NCBI GenBank assembly: GCA_036937835.1
Contig: CM072860.1
Coordinates: forward strand, 2,505,501 to 2,569,500
DNA from: Pampus argenteus
Lineage: Eukaryota > Chordata > Actinopteri > Scombriformes > Stromateidae
Direction: 5' to 3'
DNA: 64,000 nt
The notes below the pieces were generated by a model. The model searched no databases. It saw only the letters and a program-made list of their open reading frames with translations, and was not told the origin of the DNA. The position numbers and the translations under genes were made by a program. Below, piece after piece: positions 50,006 through 62,750 of this stretch. The stretch's first letter is position 1; each line of letters opens with the position of its first letter.

Positions 50006-50042
<37 letters not shown>
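50006..50042 (+). repeat. (GT)n microsatellite
   Basis: About 18 units. An (AC)n run in opposite orientation lies at 50,221-50,249. Confidence 0.95.
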
Positions 50043-50043
<1 letters not shown>

Positions 50044-53000
50044 TGTTAATTCGATTGGAGGTGTGTGTGTCAATGAGTGAGTGGATGAAATGTGTGTGTC
50101 AGATCTGTTGTTTTATAAGTTTATCTGTTGCTCGCGTCACTTGATGTCCTCGTTTCAATTAAGCTTTACATGTTCAGTTTAAACTTTAAAATAAAAACAT
50201 GCAAAAGGGACAAATCAAATACACACACACACACACACACACACACACTGACGAGCTATCCGTGATGTGAGCTGGAGCGATCATCCCTTCTTTCCTCCCT
50301 CTCTGTGTCTCCTGTTGAATGTCTACAAGACGTGTTTAAAGACGTTTGTAAAGTTCAATTATCTTTAAAATCCTCAAGATGTCTTCTGCCCGTTCTGCCT
50401 TATTAAAAACTGCAGGATCTGTAAATATACAAAGACATCAGACGAAGTTCAATATTGGACCAGGATTGAAGTTAATACCAAAAACTAGAAACCTAAATAA
50501 GTTTTAACTGTGTGATCAAAATAGCAATTTGATAAGTTTTTATTACTTTTGAAGCCAAATAAAGCAAGTTGTGTAATGTGTGGAGGCGTCATAAGTTATA
50601 TTTCAAGCCTACACCTTTTTTAGTTAAGAACATCTTGAACATGTTCAACTCTTCAACTTATTGTGTCTGTTGTTGTTATTAATGGATTTAAAATAAAGTT
50701 TCAATAGTTGCATGAACAGAAGCTTTGTGTCACATAAAATGAACAGAGGAGACATAGATTACGCTGCAGGACGAAGGACATTTTTAATATATTACAGAGA
50801 TGCTTCTGAAGCCTGCAGGAGGTGAAGAGGGGTTTAGGATGTTGTAAAGTGATGCACATTAGGTCACGGACCTCTATTTGATAGGATTTAGCTTCAGGGA
50901 CGTTGATCTGGAAAAGAGTGTTGGTTGTTAGACATGAATAAGACAAAACCGCAGAGGGAGATCAGAGGAGTCATTCTTATGACTCGTACTCACACTGGCT
51001 TCACTTCTATAGGAAATGAATGGATGAAAATAAACTGTGTGCTATTTTTCTGGGTTAGAAAGAACATTCAGTGTTTCATATGCATCTGAGATTGAGGTAG
51101 CGAGGTAAACTAATGATTATATAGCTGAATGCACTGATTATATACACAGACACACTGACTCATAAACGTGTTGTGAGTCTTTCGTCATCTTTAACTTAAA
51201 GGAAAAAAAAGTTTATCCTGCATGTTTATACTCAGCATCCAGCTTGTTTGACCTTTCAGCAGTGCAGTCGCTCCGGTATAATGTCCCCGTCCACGTCATC
51301 TGTTTGTATTGGGACGTGCTGCCTCGTTTATTTGCGTCTATGTCGTTCTTTTTGATCTGACAATAGTTGACAATGCACGGGTCGCTCTGTGGGAAGGAGG
51401 CGCTCTGAGGATTGAAACAGGATGACGTCAAGCAGCCTTTTCTGAACTTTTCTTAACCTGCAACCACAACAATGTATAAACTTCTCCCTGCAGCTGTTTG
51501 TCGCTCTTTTATTTCTTTTTGTAAAACGGTTGACTTGTCAGTATTTTAAACTCAGTAAAACCTCTTCTCAGGATTGTGTTTGTAATCTTTGGTTATTCAT
51601 AAAAAGAGCCAATATTGATTCGACCGCAGCTAAACAAGCATCTCTACCTGAGCGGCTTTGTGTTTTTATAACAAAAAAACATCATTGATTTGTACTGAAA
51701 CAACTCTTTTTCTCATACTGTGTGTTTTCGTCCCATTTTGCTTACAAACTATTGTCAAAAACTCTTTAATAAACCTTGAAAAACATGTCAATGTTGTAAT
51801 GAATGGTACACATATAATAGATGTCATAGAAAAATATGAATTATGGAGATTGTGTGTTTTGAAATACATGCACAATAAAAATCTTGGCTGATATCGATAG
51901 TTGTTATTCATCAAAAGCAATTTAGAGCAACGTTTGATCGGGACGTTTGAGTGAAATCAATAGTGACGGCAGGCTGAGGGCATTAATTACCCCTAAAATA
52001 CTGTTGTGGAAAATTATAGCTGTGAACGCCACATTTCTAGAAGGTAATTGTCTGTTAGCAGATGCCACACTGGCAGAAAACAAATAACGCCTCCAATACT
52101 CTGAATTATTAGTTGTTCCTCTTCTTGTTACAGCAATAATGAACATATGGACAAAGTTGTTTTATTGTTGGAGAAATGACAAAAGTCACATAAAGTTAAA
52201 TAAATCTGTGAGCTACCAAACTTCATGAACCAATGGGACTGATAAAGGTGTAAACTCTCCCACCCTAACAGGTGCAACCGAGCCAATCAGACGGTGAGAA
52301 TAGGTGTGTAGGTTCTTTATGTGAGTACATGTAGAAACTGATGTATTTTAGCAGCAGCTTGTTAATGTCCCTGTGATATCAGTGTCTGTCTGAGTCAGGT
52401 TTTTGTTCTATTAGTGTCATGTCTCCAAATTGCTGATATATATATTAATTTATTGTTGTCATGTTCCTCCAGAGAAGGAGCCGAAGGGCAGTTTAGTAAA
52501 TACAGTAAAACGACATGACGTAGACACTAAAACTAGATGATACAGAAGATGTTTGATTATGACGTTACAAGCTGTTTCCTGACAACACTGAAAGTTGCAA
52601 CAGAAATCTTTTTGAGGCCGCTGCTTGCATTCCCCACGGCTGAGGAGTGTACCTGAACACATCGCACAGCTCGGATCAATAAGAAATGTATTGTTTCATT
52701 GAGAACAGAGTCCTTGCAGCTTGCCGTACCGATTCAGTCAATACCATTCTCCTTTAGAAATAACGTGATACACACATGATTGAGTCTCCTCTTGGTCTGA
52801 GTTAAGAGTTGGGGTGATAACGCTTATCAGAATATTGGAAAAACCAAGGTAATCCCACGAGGAACAGACGGTGTGATATGCACTGAAGCATCCTGGGTAA
52901 TCCGTGATGTTCTGCAGAAATCACTGAACAAAAATAACGGAGAGAGTCTTTAACTGTTACAGACTCCTTACAGACTGGCTAGATTTGATTGGCTGCATAT

Positions 53001-56000
53001 AAGATGGAAGGGATACAACGCAAGAAAATCTGACCTTTTTGTAGAAATTAAGTTGGTCAATGCCACAAATTTGCACCCATTTAATTGCTGATCTAGAAAT
53101 TTTTACATATCTAATCTGTCAATGATCCTGTCAGAGGGACATTTAGTGCCAGATTGATTGAATAATTGATTTACAGCTCTGGCATAAACACACATTCATA
53201 TTTGGTCTGTCAACAACTCTAAGCGTTAATTAGTTTACGGTTCACACTGAGGATGTGCAAGGGCGTTTTCTGCCACTGTCTCAGAAAGTCAATGAAGGAG
53301 AAAGAGAACAATGCACCACTCCCCTGATGAAATAAAAATGATCTGAACAAATGCTTCACCTTGAAAAAGCTTTGTCACGTCCCGGGCGATTTGGAAACCG
53401 CCATGTGTCCATGTGCAAGCCAGCTAAGTATATTTGTTGTTTTGTGTACACATTGTGTGTCTGTGTCCTCTGCTACTATCGCTCTGTTGCATTTAATTTC
53501 CCGATGAATAAATTATCCCCAACCTTTTGACTCAGCCAGTCTGCCACTTCTGCTGCGTTTGACCAATCGGGACAGTTTCAGGACAGCCAACAAGGAAGTG
53601 AGGGATTGAAACCACTGACCTGATTAGTCTGATGAAGTCTGGACTAGAATGATAAATTAGAGAAGAGCAGAGCAGAGGTGACAGGCTGTTCGGGTTAAGA
53701 CTGAGGATCATGGACTTGGGACGTGGCGGCTATGAAAAGTGTTGCCTCGACCCGCTGAGAAACTCGGAGGAATAAACGAAGGGAAGCAGAACAGTGTCTT
53801 AGACGTCTGCGTTGGGGGGTTTGAGGGGTGTTTTGCAGCCCAGTCGCCTCTTTGAGCTCCATTTGGATGAGTCATGCTCTGCTGTTTGCACCATGCAGAG
53901 ACTCAGGTCAGTTGTTAATATTCTTCCCGCAGCCTTCAGACACGCAGCAGCGGTTCCTAATCTTCTGCTGAGGCACATGGAGAGTGTGTGTTTTTAGTTT
54001 TAACACCTTGAGAATGAGAACATTTTCAGTTCATTCTCAGACCTCTATATATATATATATATATAGTCATATGTCAGACAGCAGTTCCACTCTGATGATA
54101 ATTAATACATTTTTCACATCTGATGCGTGTGTGTCTGTGTATGCAAACTAATACCTATTTGCATCTATCACCACATACACAGAAGGCCAGATTGTGTATG
54201 TTTTCCACGTGAAAGCAAATGCCCATTTTACCATCTGTTGTTGCATCATACAAAAATAATATCACAAGGACAGACGGAGATGTTTGCTTTTGTTTGTGAC
54301 TTACAGAGTTACGGGTAGTAGTTGGGTCGGGTCGAGGTCGGCTCCAGAATTCGTTCGGAGATGGATGAGACCCCGAACGAGAGAAATGAGGCTCTCAGTA
54401 CGGTTGTTTGATTTGTTTTTGACCTGCCTAAATAAATCCTTTTGTTTGTTGCATTTTCTTGACTCTGCTTCGCTGTTCGTTGCCGCTACAACCAGTCATG
54501 TATGTTCAGATGAGCTCAGAGTGTCTCCTCTTCTTCTTCTTCACCCACAGTAAAAGTAACAGTGTAATTCAATTCAATTCTTTCACTATTACAGGAAACC
54601 AATAGCAAGTCATGAACAGGTCAGAGAGCTGCACTGACCTGACGATATTACTTTGACTCATGAGGGATTGTGACAAAGACCAGTACCAGCAGTAGAAATA
54701 AGAGAAATAATAGCTTAGAAAGAGCGATAGAAAGGATTCGTCTTTTCCGAGATTGATGAAGATGGTTGTGGGACAGGGGGACAACGTCTCAGATAGACCC
54801 TGCTGTTCTGACTGTGGATGAATGTGTTTCAACCAGGGAGGGAATAAGAGTCACAACCAGCTTCTCATCTGGCATAATGAGGGACGTTATCTGAGGTTTA
54901 TGTTGGGCAGGATTTCTAAAAATAAAACTATGAGGGCAATGTGATTCTTCGCCCAGCGGTTTGACTTATAGGGTGCAGAGTTTAGTGCAAATGTGTCTCC
55001 AAATAGAGCATTATAAAAGCTAAATACGCTCATTTATCATCCGTTACAGACAGAGCCTGCGTGCTTCAGATGTTAGAATGATAAATTAAGACCAGTATGT
55101 TTGCTCCTTAAAAGGCCAGTTAGCTGGTTAAACCCTCGTGGTGCTTGGCCAAGCAAATAGTTTGATATATTATATATATATAACAACTTCTGAAACATTC
55201 GCTTTGGAAAGTACTACAAGATTACATAAAAAACCACACAGAGTTTACGATAATTTAGCAAATCAATGATGAGTAAAGACCCTGTATTTATAGCATCACA
55301 ACATTGGTCGTTTGATGCTGTTTCGAGTGACTCCCATTGATCATTGCAGCTCTACAGTTCATCCTAAGTGGCTTTAAGAAATGATTCAGAAAGTTTCCGG
55401 GCTGAATTTGACTTTGAGTTTAAAATGTGTAAGCAATGCAGTTTGTCATTATCATTTAAATGACACCCCGTACTCAGCAAATTGGTTCAGGTCCCGACTG
55501 CCAGACTCAATTAATTTTCAGTCAGTGTTTCTCATACAAATATCTTTTTTGCAAAAAAAACCTAAAAATTCTGTCCAGCTTTATTTATTAAAATGACTTT
55601 GGCAGCAAAGTTAGAAGTGCATTTAAATAAACCGCATTAAAGGAAAGGAAAGGACGAGACAAACTATGACAGCTGATGATAACATCAAACATACGGTGCA
55701 TATATGTTCTGTATGAACTTATAAAGTAAAAGGTCATTTTGAATGTTTAATACCGAGTTTGTTAAGAGTCTTATATTCTTTCTGAACCTTTCTAACTCCA
55801 GATGTCTGTTCTTTTCCATTTTCTTTTGGGAAATGAATCCTGGATGACTCAGTTTGTGTTAAACATTCAGCATAAATAGCTCCGCTGTCTTCTTTAACTC
55901 CCCCAAGTCTCCGTTCTCCCACCTCCGTCTCCAGGAGATGGTGGAGGTGTTTTATTCTTAGCCTCCAAAAACGAGGTGTTTCTGTCATGAATATGAAGCA

Positions 56001-56059
56001 CAACGGGGAGAAAAATCAATGCAAAGTAAAGATGATGACTTCTAGTTTCATGAACTTTG

Positions 56060-56150
56060 ACACTCGAACCATCGACTTTATATAAAGATGGACATACTGA
56101 CGTCATGTGACGTCACTTATCGGTTTGCTTTGGAGCTGGTTTGAAGACTC
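56060..56150. mobile_element. Probable interspersed-repeat remnant with paired CRE motifs
   Basis: CATCGACTTTATATAAAGAT, then two TGACGTCA/TGACGTCAC motifs and CTGGTTTGAAGACTCCC. This order resembles a high-copy fish repeat I recall. No element ends were identified. Confidence 0.45.
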
Positions 56151-56811
56151 CCAGTAAGCTAGCATTAGCTTTAGCCGAGCGATGCACACTTGGGCTAACG
56201 GTAGCTAATTTAGCTGAATTGTGCTAATAGGGCAGGTATCATAATAAAGTGACATCGATTTATTTATTATAATTTTCTTAGCTAGAAGCATTTAGCTCAA
56301 GTTAAAGGATGATTTAATATATGCACGTTACTATGGAAGAAAATTAGGTGAAATTTAATTTAATGAAACAATTAATTATCAACAATTGTGATAAATGATG
56401 AAATGTCGAGGCCTTTAATCAAGCAGGAATCATTGATTAATGACCTCCTGCTTCTCAGACGGGAGGATTCGCCACTTTCCTTTACAAAAACAAACTATTT
56501 AAATAAAAAAAATAATAAATCAGATTCATTGTTTTCTGATGATAAATAATCAGACTGACATCAGCTTATTGTTAGTCGAAGCTTTAATTTATTGCACTTT
56601 GCTGAAAATTAAAAGACAGAAACAAACAAACAAAAAAACAAAAAAAGAAATAAAAAAAGAAGGAAGGAAGAAAGAAAGAAAGAAACGTGCTTCATGCACC
56701 CACACAGTTACACAACACAGAGAGGCTTCACAACAAACAGACAAAAGCGATTAACAGACGCCTTCATGCTGCAAATCCCTCCAAGAGCTGCTAAGTGTCC
56801 CTGGAATATGA

Positions 56812-56813
<2 letters not shown>

Positions 56814-56843
<30 letters not shown>

Positions 56844-56911
56844 TCCAAATAGATAAGCAAGCCAGTCTAAGTGTGTGAGTCTATTTTTCCGCTATCATAA
56901 ACTCTCTATCT

Positions 56912-56944
<33 letters not shown>

Positions 56945-57122
56945 TTCACAGGACAGTCAATTTTCCGAACAAAGTGACACAGATTGTAATCATCCACAGA
57001 CATGACACAAATTCTAATAGAAATCTGGCTGAACAATGCAATGCTTACAACACACACAGCCTTGAGATCTGTGTGTGTGTGTGTGTGTGTGTCTGTGTGT
57101 GTCTGTGTGTGTGTGTGTGTGT
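56814..57122 (+). repeat. Cluster of (AC)n and (GT)n microsatellites
   Basis: (CA)n at 56,814-56,840, (CA)n at 56,912-56,942 and an interrupted (TG)n at 57,071-57,122. The mixed orientation allows pairing between tracts. Confidence 0.9.
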
Positions 57123-57261
57123 GCCTCCATGTGTGATCCTCTAACTCATTTGGTAGCTGCTCAGGGAAAATGTGACTTGAATTCTGATGCGTTTAATCGA
57201 AACCTGTTTTATCCCCACCATTTACCACGCTCATCTACGGAGGATTATAGATGGAGACAGG

Positions 57262-57300
57262 CGGAGGAGGAGGAGGAGGAGGAGGAGGAAGAGCAGGAGT
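57262..57300 (+). repeat. (GGA)n purine tract
   Basis: GGAGGA repeats followed by purine-rich DNA. It encodes a Glu run in one frame and explains the 112-codon spurious ORF here. Confidence 0.85.
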
Positions 57301-57702
57301 GGAGTATAGAGAGGGAGATAAGCAGAGGAAGGCCTGGGAGGAGGCAGGAAGTGGAAGAGGAACTGAATGGGAGGAAGGAGCGTATGAAAAGATCTATTTG
57401 TTATTCATATTAGTAGTCTGACTTGGAGAATTGCATTCCCAGAGATCGATTGTTTGTGCCGTCATGTTTCTCGTCGTTTTCTGTGGGTGGAGCTGTTCAC
57501 CACGACCATCCAGTTCTTCATTCAGTGTATCTGTTGCAGAGGATATAAGTCAAGATCTCTAAATGTATTGATTTATAATTAGTCCCTTTACCAACTGAAT
57601 GCACAATATGTACACTGAATGTATTTAATGCTTAAAACCATAAAGTAAGAGTTGTCTCTCCCTACATCCAGACTATTACATCATTGTGAGAGCTGTGTTA
57701 TT

Positions 57703-57714
57703 GCCCCCTGCTGG
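57703..57714 (-). promoter_or_regulatory. CTCF-type core motif, minus orientation
   Basis: The minus strand reads CCAGCAGGGGGC, an exact match to the CTCF core consensus. Confidence 0.5.
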
Positions 57715-57767
57715 CTCGGAGTGCAAATGCTTAAAAGCACACTTCTTAATTTGTTTTCCTTTGTTGC

Positions 57768-57770
<3 letters not shown>

Positions 57771-57829
<59 letters not shown>
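57771..57829 (+). repeat. (TA)29 microsatellite
   Basis: 59 nt of uninterrupted TA, 57 bp from the CTCF-type motif at 57,703. It is likely to be cruciform-prone and length-variable. Confidence 0.95.
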
Positions 57830-57837
<8 letters not shown>

Positions 57838-58385
57838 AGATGAAGATGGGACTGTAGCAGACAGAAAATGGAGGACATGGTGAGTACTTGTATGCCTCCA
57901 CCTGCATCGTTGTGTTTGTTATTAGCACCTTATGAGTGTGTGTGTGTGTGTGTGTGTGCGTGTGAGACACCTCATGCTAATTACATTAGTAGCAATTAGC
58001 TCCTGCATGCAGAGAGCTGATTAATGTGTCAATTATGTCAAACCTCAACGTGTCGTATACGATGAATGAGGCAAAGAGACAGTTAATAGCAGCAGAAATA
58101 CTTTAATATCTTTAGATTAGTACTTCATTTGATTTGTATGTATGTGTCATGTCTGTTTGAGTTTTTAATTTAATTTAATTTTTAATATATATATATATAT
58201 ATATGTAAAAAGCATCTTTTCACATGTGATCTTCTCCTGGAGTGAGAATATAATTAGAGAATAATTACTAAATAATTTAACAAAGATATAAAAGAGGAAT
58301 AAAAACAAAATGCCTGAAATATTGTTTATCAAGTCAAACTGCATCTCAGCCCTCTTTATTGAACCTTACTGACTCATCTGTTCTT

Positions 58386-58388
<3 letters not shown>

Positions 58389-58429
<41 letters not shown>
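58389..58429 (+). repeat. (AC)n microsatellite
   Basis: About 20 units. A (GT)n run also lies at 57,934-57,959. Confidence 0.95.
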
Positions 58430-58430
<1 letters not shown>

Positions 58431-61400
58431 CTTTTCTCTTCTCTTGGGATATATCACCAGTGATTGTTTGACAGGCTGCAGACACACACGGCAGCGAGCC
58501 TTTTCTCCTCTGCTGATCATGACAATGACATAATGAACATTCATCCACGTAGAACCTGCGATTAAAGTCTATTTTCATTTTTACTTTTTCTTATTCGCTC
58601 ATGTTTATTATTCAACACGCTGTTGAAACGACAGAAATCTGTCAATGTTGCGTTTGTCCGAGTGAAAGAGGCTGCAAGTTATCAACAAATCAGCACAATC
58701 AACACTTTCTCATAGAAACTCCTTCACATGCTCAACAATACATAGAGCCTGAAAGTTTCACTTCACTGGAGCTACTGAACTTTTATAGATCTGTAAGACC
58801 TGATATCATCCAGCTTCTGTAAACACAGTGCTGACGTGGCGTCTCATAGCTTCACATTCTGCAGCTCCTTTTTTTAGAGTTATAATCTCTAACAACAGGT
58901 AGTGTGTTTCTGGAAGATGAATTTTTTTAATGTCTTTGACTAAATATAATAAAATCAATTCAATAAATAAAATAAATAAATCTTAATAGAAAACAAAATT
59001 TCCAATTATATTTACAAGCATTTTTCGTAAAAAAACAAGCAAAAAACAAAAAATCGTTACTTGCTGTTTTCTTCTTCACTGACTTTGTTGGGAACATTGC
59101 TGCACTTCTCGGCGCATTACTGCCACCAACAGTTGATCCGTGGAACAGCAACAGACGGCAGGATGTTGTTGTTTTTTTTGTTGTGCCTTCCTGTGATTTG
59201 ACAGATCGGTCACATGCGTTTATGTGTTTCATATTTGCATGTACTCCGTGTAAACACCTGAACGATTTCATTGACACAGAAAACACGTGTATCTAAATCA
59301 GATCTTCTGACATGTAATAATGTGATGGTTCATGTGTTGCGACTCGACAGCACGCTGTCCTCTGCGTGGACGACTTGGTTTCATTCAGTACAGGACGCCC
59401 TCTGTCTTCTCGTATTCCCACAGAGCTCATGTGATGCCGAGGTGATTGATTTTTAAAGAAGCGATTTGTAAGAATCTCCTCTTTTATTGGAAAAATTAAC
59501 TTTTTTGGCTTCAGTATGATACAGAAGATTTGAGATTGAGCGCCCTTTCAAAGAGGCAATTCACTCGATAAACCGGTGACATCTGATCCTCGCCACATTC
59601 AGGCTTTTATTCTGAATATGAGAGCTCAAACATGCCTGGAGATGGTCTGTGAGGTGAAATTGCTCCATAACCACATCTGCTCCTCACAGCTTTTCTTTCA
59701 GCGGTTCCCTGTTTGTCACTGAAACCAGGTTAATGGATGCAGTACTGCTGTATTTACATTTTAACCATTTCCCAAAGCATCCAACATGCCTGAACTGTGA
59801 GTACATGTTAACTGCAAGAAGCCAGCAGTAATAGTATTTATCTGGTCGCTTTTCTACCTCTGCACGTCCACTTTCCAAATGTTGCAGCAACAATACTTCT
59901 CTTTATTTTACACTAAATACGTAACAGAAATTATGGTTTTGCAGATGTGGTGGAAATGCAAATACAAATGGGAAAAAAGGCCAATACCAAATCGGATCTC
60001 ATAATGATTTTCAAACTGCATCTTCAGTCGCAGCTGCAGACAGATGGTGGATCTCATTGTAGAATACGAATGTGTGCCTTCTGGTCTCGGCCTCTTGTGG
60101 ACTTTCATCATACTGTGAAAGTGTTCGCCACAATCACATCAAGTCTGCAGAGGCAGTGGGCAACGAGGGGGTAAAGTGTGCTGTGAAATGGGATGTGTGA
60201 CGTCATCAATATGAGCGATGATGATGTCGACGCTGTAACCACCGAACATTTTTCAGAACGTGTTTGAGTGGAAATCACAGAAATTTATTGGCAATTTATA
60301 ATAATAATCTTTCTCCCTTAACTTCTTCCTCCACCACTCGTCCTCCTCTTCACACATCATCACGTATATATTGCTGTGAATTATGAACAATCTTCCAAAC
60401 TGAGTGAAGTCAGGTTGGACTTCTCCTCCAGTGTTTCTCACCATAATAATTTCTAAAAAATACCGTTATTGTTACGGTAAAGGTTATGGAAAGATCGGGG
60501 TTATGGTTTGCACAATATTTACTTGGTTTTGTGCTTGTTTTGCGTTTTAGGAAGTCTAAATTATAAAATATAAAATATAAAATATAATTGACTCTGGAAC
60601 AACAGCTGTTATTGTAACGGTTGCTAAATTATCACCAGTTTTATTGTGTTTGACTGAATTAGACGGTAGAGGCTGCATATAAAAAAACAAAGAGTTACAT
60701 GAGTTACATGATGTGTTAGTTGTCTTTGTGATAACACTGCAGACGTTATTAGTCCCATCTAGAATAATGTTTGGAGAGCAGAAACATCTCCTCATATACA
60801 GTCTGATTATAAATAAAAACATTCCTGTAATAACTAAACACTGATTTATCATTTTATCTTTTCCTCATGGTGGGAGGTCTGCTTTCGCCTCTTTTATTTG
60901 CTTTCCTGCTAGTTTTAGTGCTACTACTGCGTGTGGTTCTCCAAAAACTCAAAACATAAAGTAGTTTACTCCCACAGAGCTTCATATTAATTATGAATTA
61001 TGAAGTATTTCATTCATCAAAGCCAGTGAGCAGCTTTATCTCTACATGAGGCCAAACTAAATATGCTTTTTCAGCTGTATAATAACACACACACACACCT
61101 TGTTTTTGTTTTTTTTTGGTTTTTGGCTGGATGTTGTTAATGTTGAGAAAGAGCAGATTCATTATATTGATGTTATTATGTTAAATTTAAAATGTCTTCT
61201 TCTGAAGAGTTCAGGATTTCTTTCCACTTCCTGTTAAGAGTTCAGGCGGTGTAGTGAAGGATAAAGTCCAAGTACTGCTTCTCACAGTTACATCCAGGAC
61301 TTCAGCGGTTTCAGAGGATTCGATCTGTATGCTTTAGGAAGTCACAGTTTGTTGCTCCACTTATTGAATCAGTCAGTTTTAAGATTTGAGCCTGAAGCTG

Positions 61401-62072
61401 ACTGTATGTGTGGACTCTGTTCCTGTCAGGATATGAAGTTTTAAAGCTACAACGCACAATGATAAAATGAATCCCATTTGTGTGTATAAATGTAAGCGTC
61501 TTATCCATCGCTGTTGGATCCGGCCCAGAGTGACTACTGCTTCCTGTCTCACAGTGTACTCTGAATATTCAGGATGTCTGAAATAAATACTCCTAATTAC
61601 TTCTCTCTATAAGACAAACAAAACCAAAAACGTAAGTCGTGTTCATCATGGATCAGTTATTTCATTTACACTAATTATTCAATCATGATGTTTACGGCTG
61701 CAGAAATAAGATACGTTTGGAGCCCAGTTAACCACGATGCTCATTATGATCATTACAGCAGTTCATTCGTGTAAATATCTTAATCAATATGTGAATTATG
61801 ATTCTGCGACTCACAGATTACTTCCAGAAATGCGCCTCGTGTAGCCGAGCAGAAAGTGCATCATCACATCGGGATTTTTATGTGATTTTATATTTATACA
61901 GCTGCTCTGAACGCTTCATTTGAAACGTGACCTCTGCTTCTCCGCCCGACTGACGCCTTAATTAGAGTATAAATAACTATAATGAATAATAAAGTTGTTT
62001 TTGTCCCTCCTGTAGGTTTGCATCATTTCTCAAAGTCTGAGATTTAATCCCTTTTTTTTCTCTAACATTTAC

Positions 62073-62173
62073 TTTAAACTTTTCAATTATTTCTTCTATT
62101 GATCCTTCATGTTTTTCTACTTTCTCCAACATGCCGGCTGCAGCATTAATCTGATCCATCACCATCCATCCTT
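62073..62173 (-). other. Candidate exon of an unidentified helical protein
   Basis: Acceptor ctctttcaaagctttacag is followed by 2 + 99 nt that encode GWMVMDQINAAAGMLEKVEK and then HEGSIEEIIEKFK, ending at a possible donor (AAA/GTAAAT). The translation is strongly helical with heptad-like I/L/V spacing and reads like coding sequence, but I recognise no family and found no partner exon. Confidence 0.25.
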
Positions 62174-62518
62174 CTGTAAAGCTTTGAAAGAGATTAATGT
62201 AGATGTTTATTTATGTTTTGCACGGTTACAGGTCGCAGCAGGAATAAACTAATTATCATAGAATAAACCTTCTACAATAATCTCTCTCTGCATGAGAGAA
62301 ACAGCAAACAGACCTCAAGTCATTCGTCATTCAGCCAAACAAACGCCGAGACAGTCGCGTCTTTATTTAGTCAAAGATAGAAACGATAATTCAGAAGAGT
62401 CATGATTTTATGGAAATGGATTTTATGTCATCAGGAATTTGTTGTAATTGTTGTATGTTTCCATGTTGTACCATGTTTTCACATACGGGTGTCATATATT
62501 CAGATTTTTCACCCCTTT

Positions 62519-62560
62519 TTTTTGGCTGTCCGCATACTTTTGGCCATGCAGTGTAATCTT
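62519..62560 (-). mobile_element. Tc1/mariner-like terminal inverted repeat remnant
   Basis: The minus strand reads ACACTGCATGGCCAAAAGTA then TGCGGACA. This resembles the ACACTATATGGCCAAAAGTA..TGGACAC terminus that I recall from fish mariner-like MITEs. The partner end was not found. Confidence 0.5.
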
Positions 62561-62689
62561 TACTTGTCCTATTTTGATTTGACATAAAACAAATATATGA
62601 AAAAAAGAGATTACAGGCCAGACAGAGGTTGTCATGGGTTTTTTTCTGGGGCAACAAAACATAAAAAGAGCAAGACATTTAACTTTGTG

Positions 62690-62694
<5 letters not shown>

Positions 62695-62731
<37 letters not shown>

Positions 62732-62750
62732 TGTGTGTGTGTGTGTGTTT
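62695..62750 (+). repeat. (GT)n microsatellite, once interrupted
   Basis: About 27 GT units with one TA interruption. Confidence 0.95.

Noticed and set aside
57075..57413. 112-codon plus-strand ORF with a Glu run
   Set aside because: Starts in TG repeats and passes through a GGA tract; no splice sites or family match.
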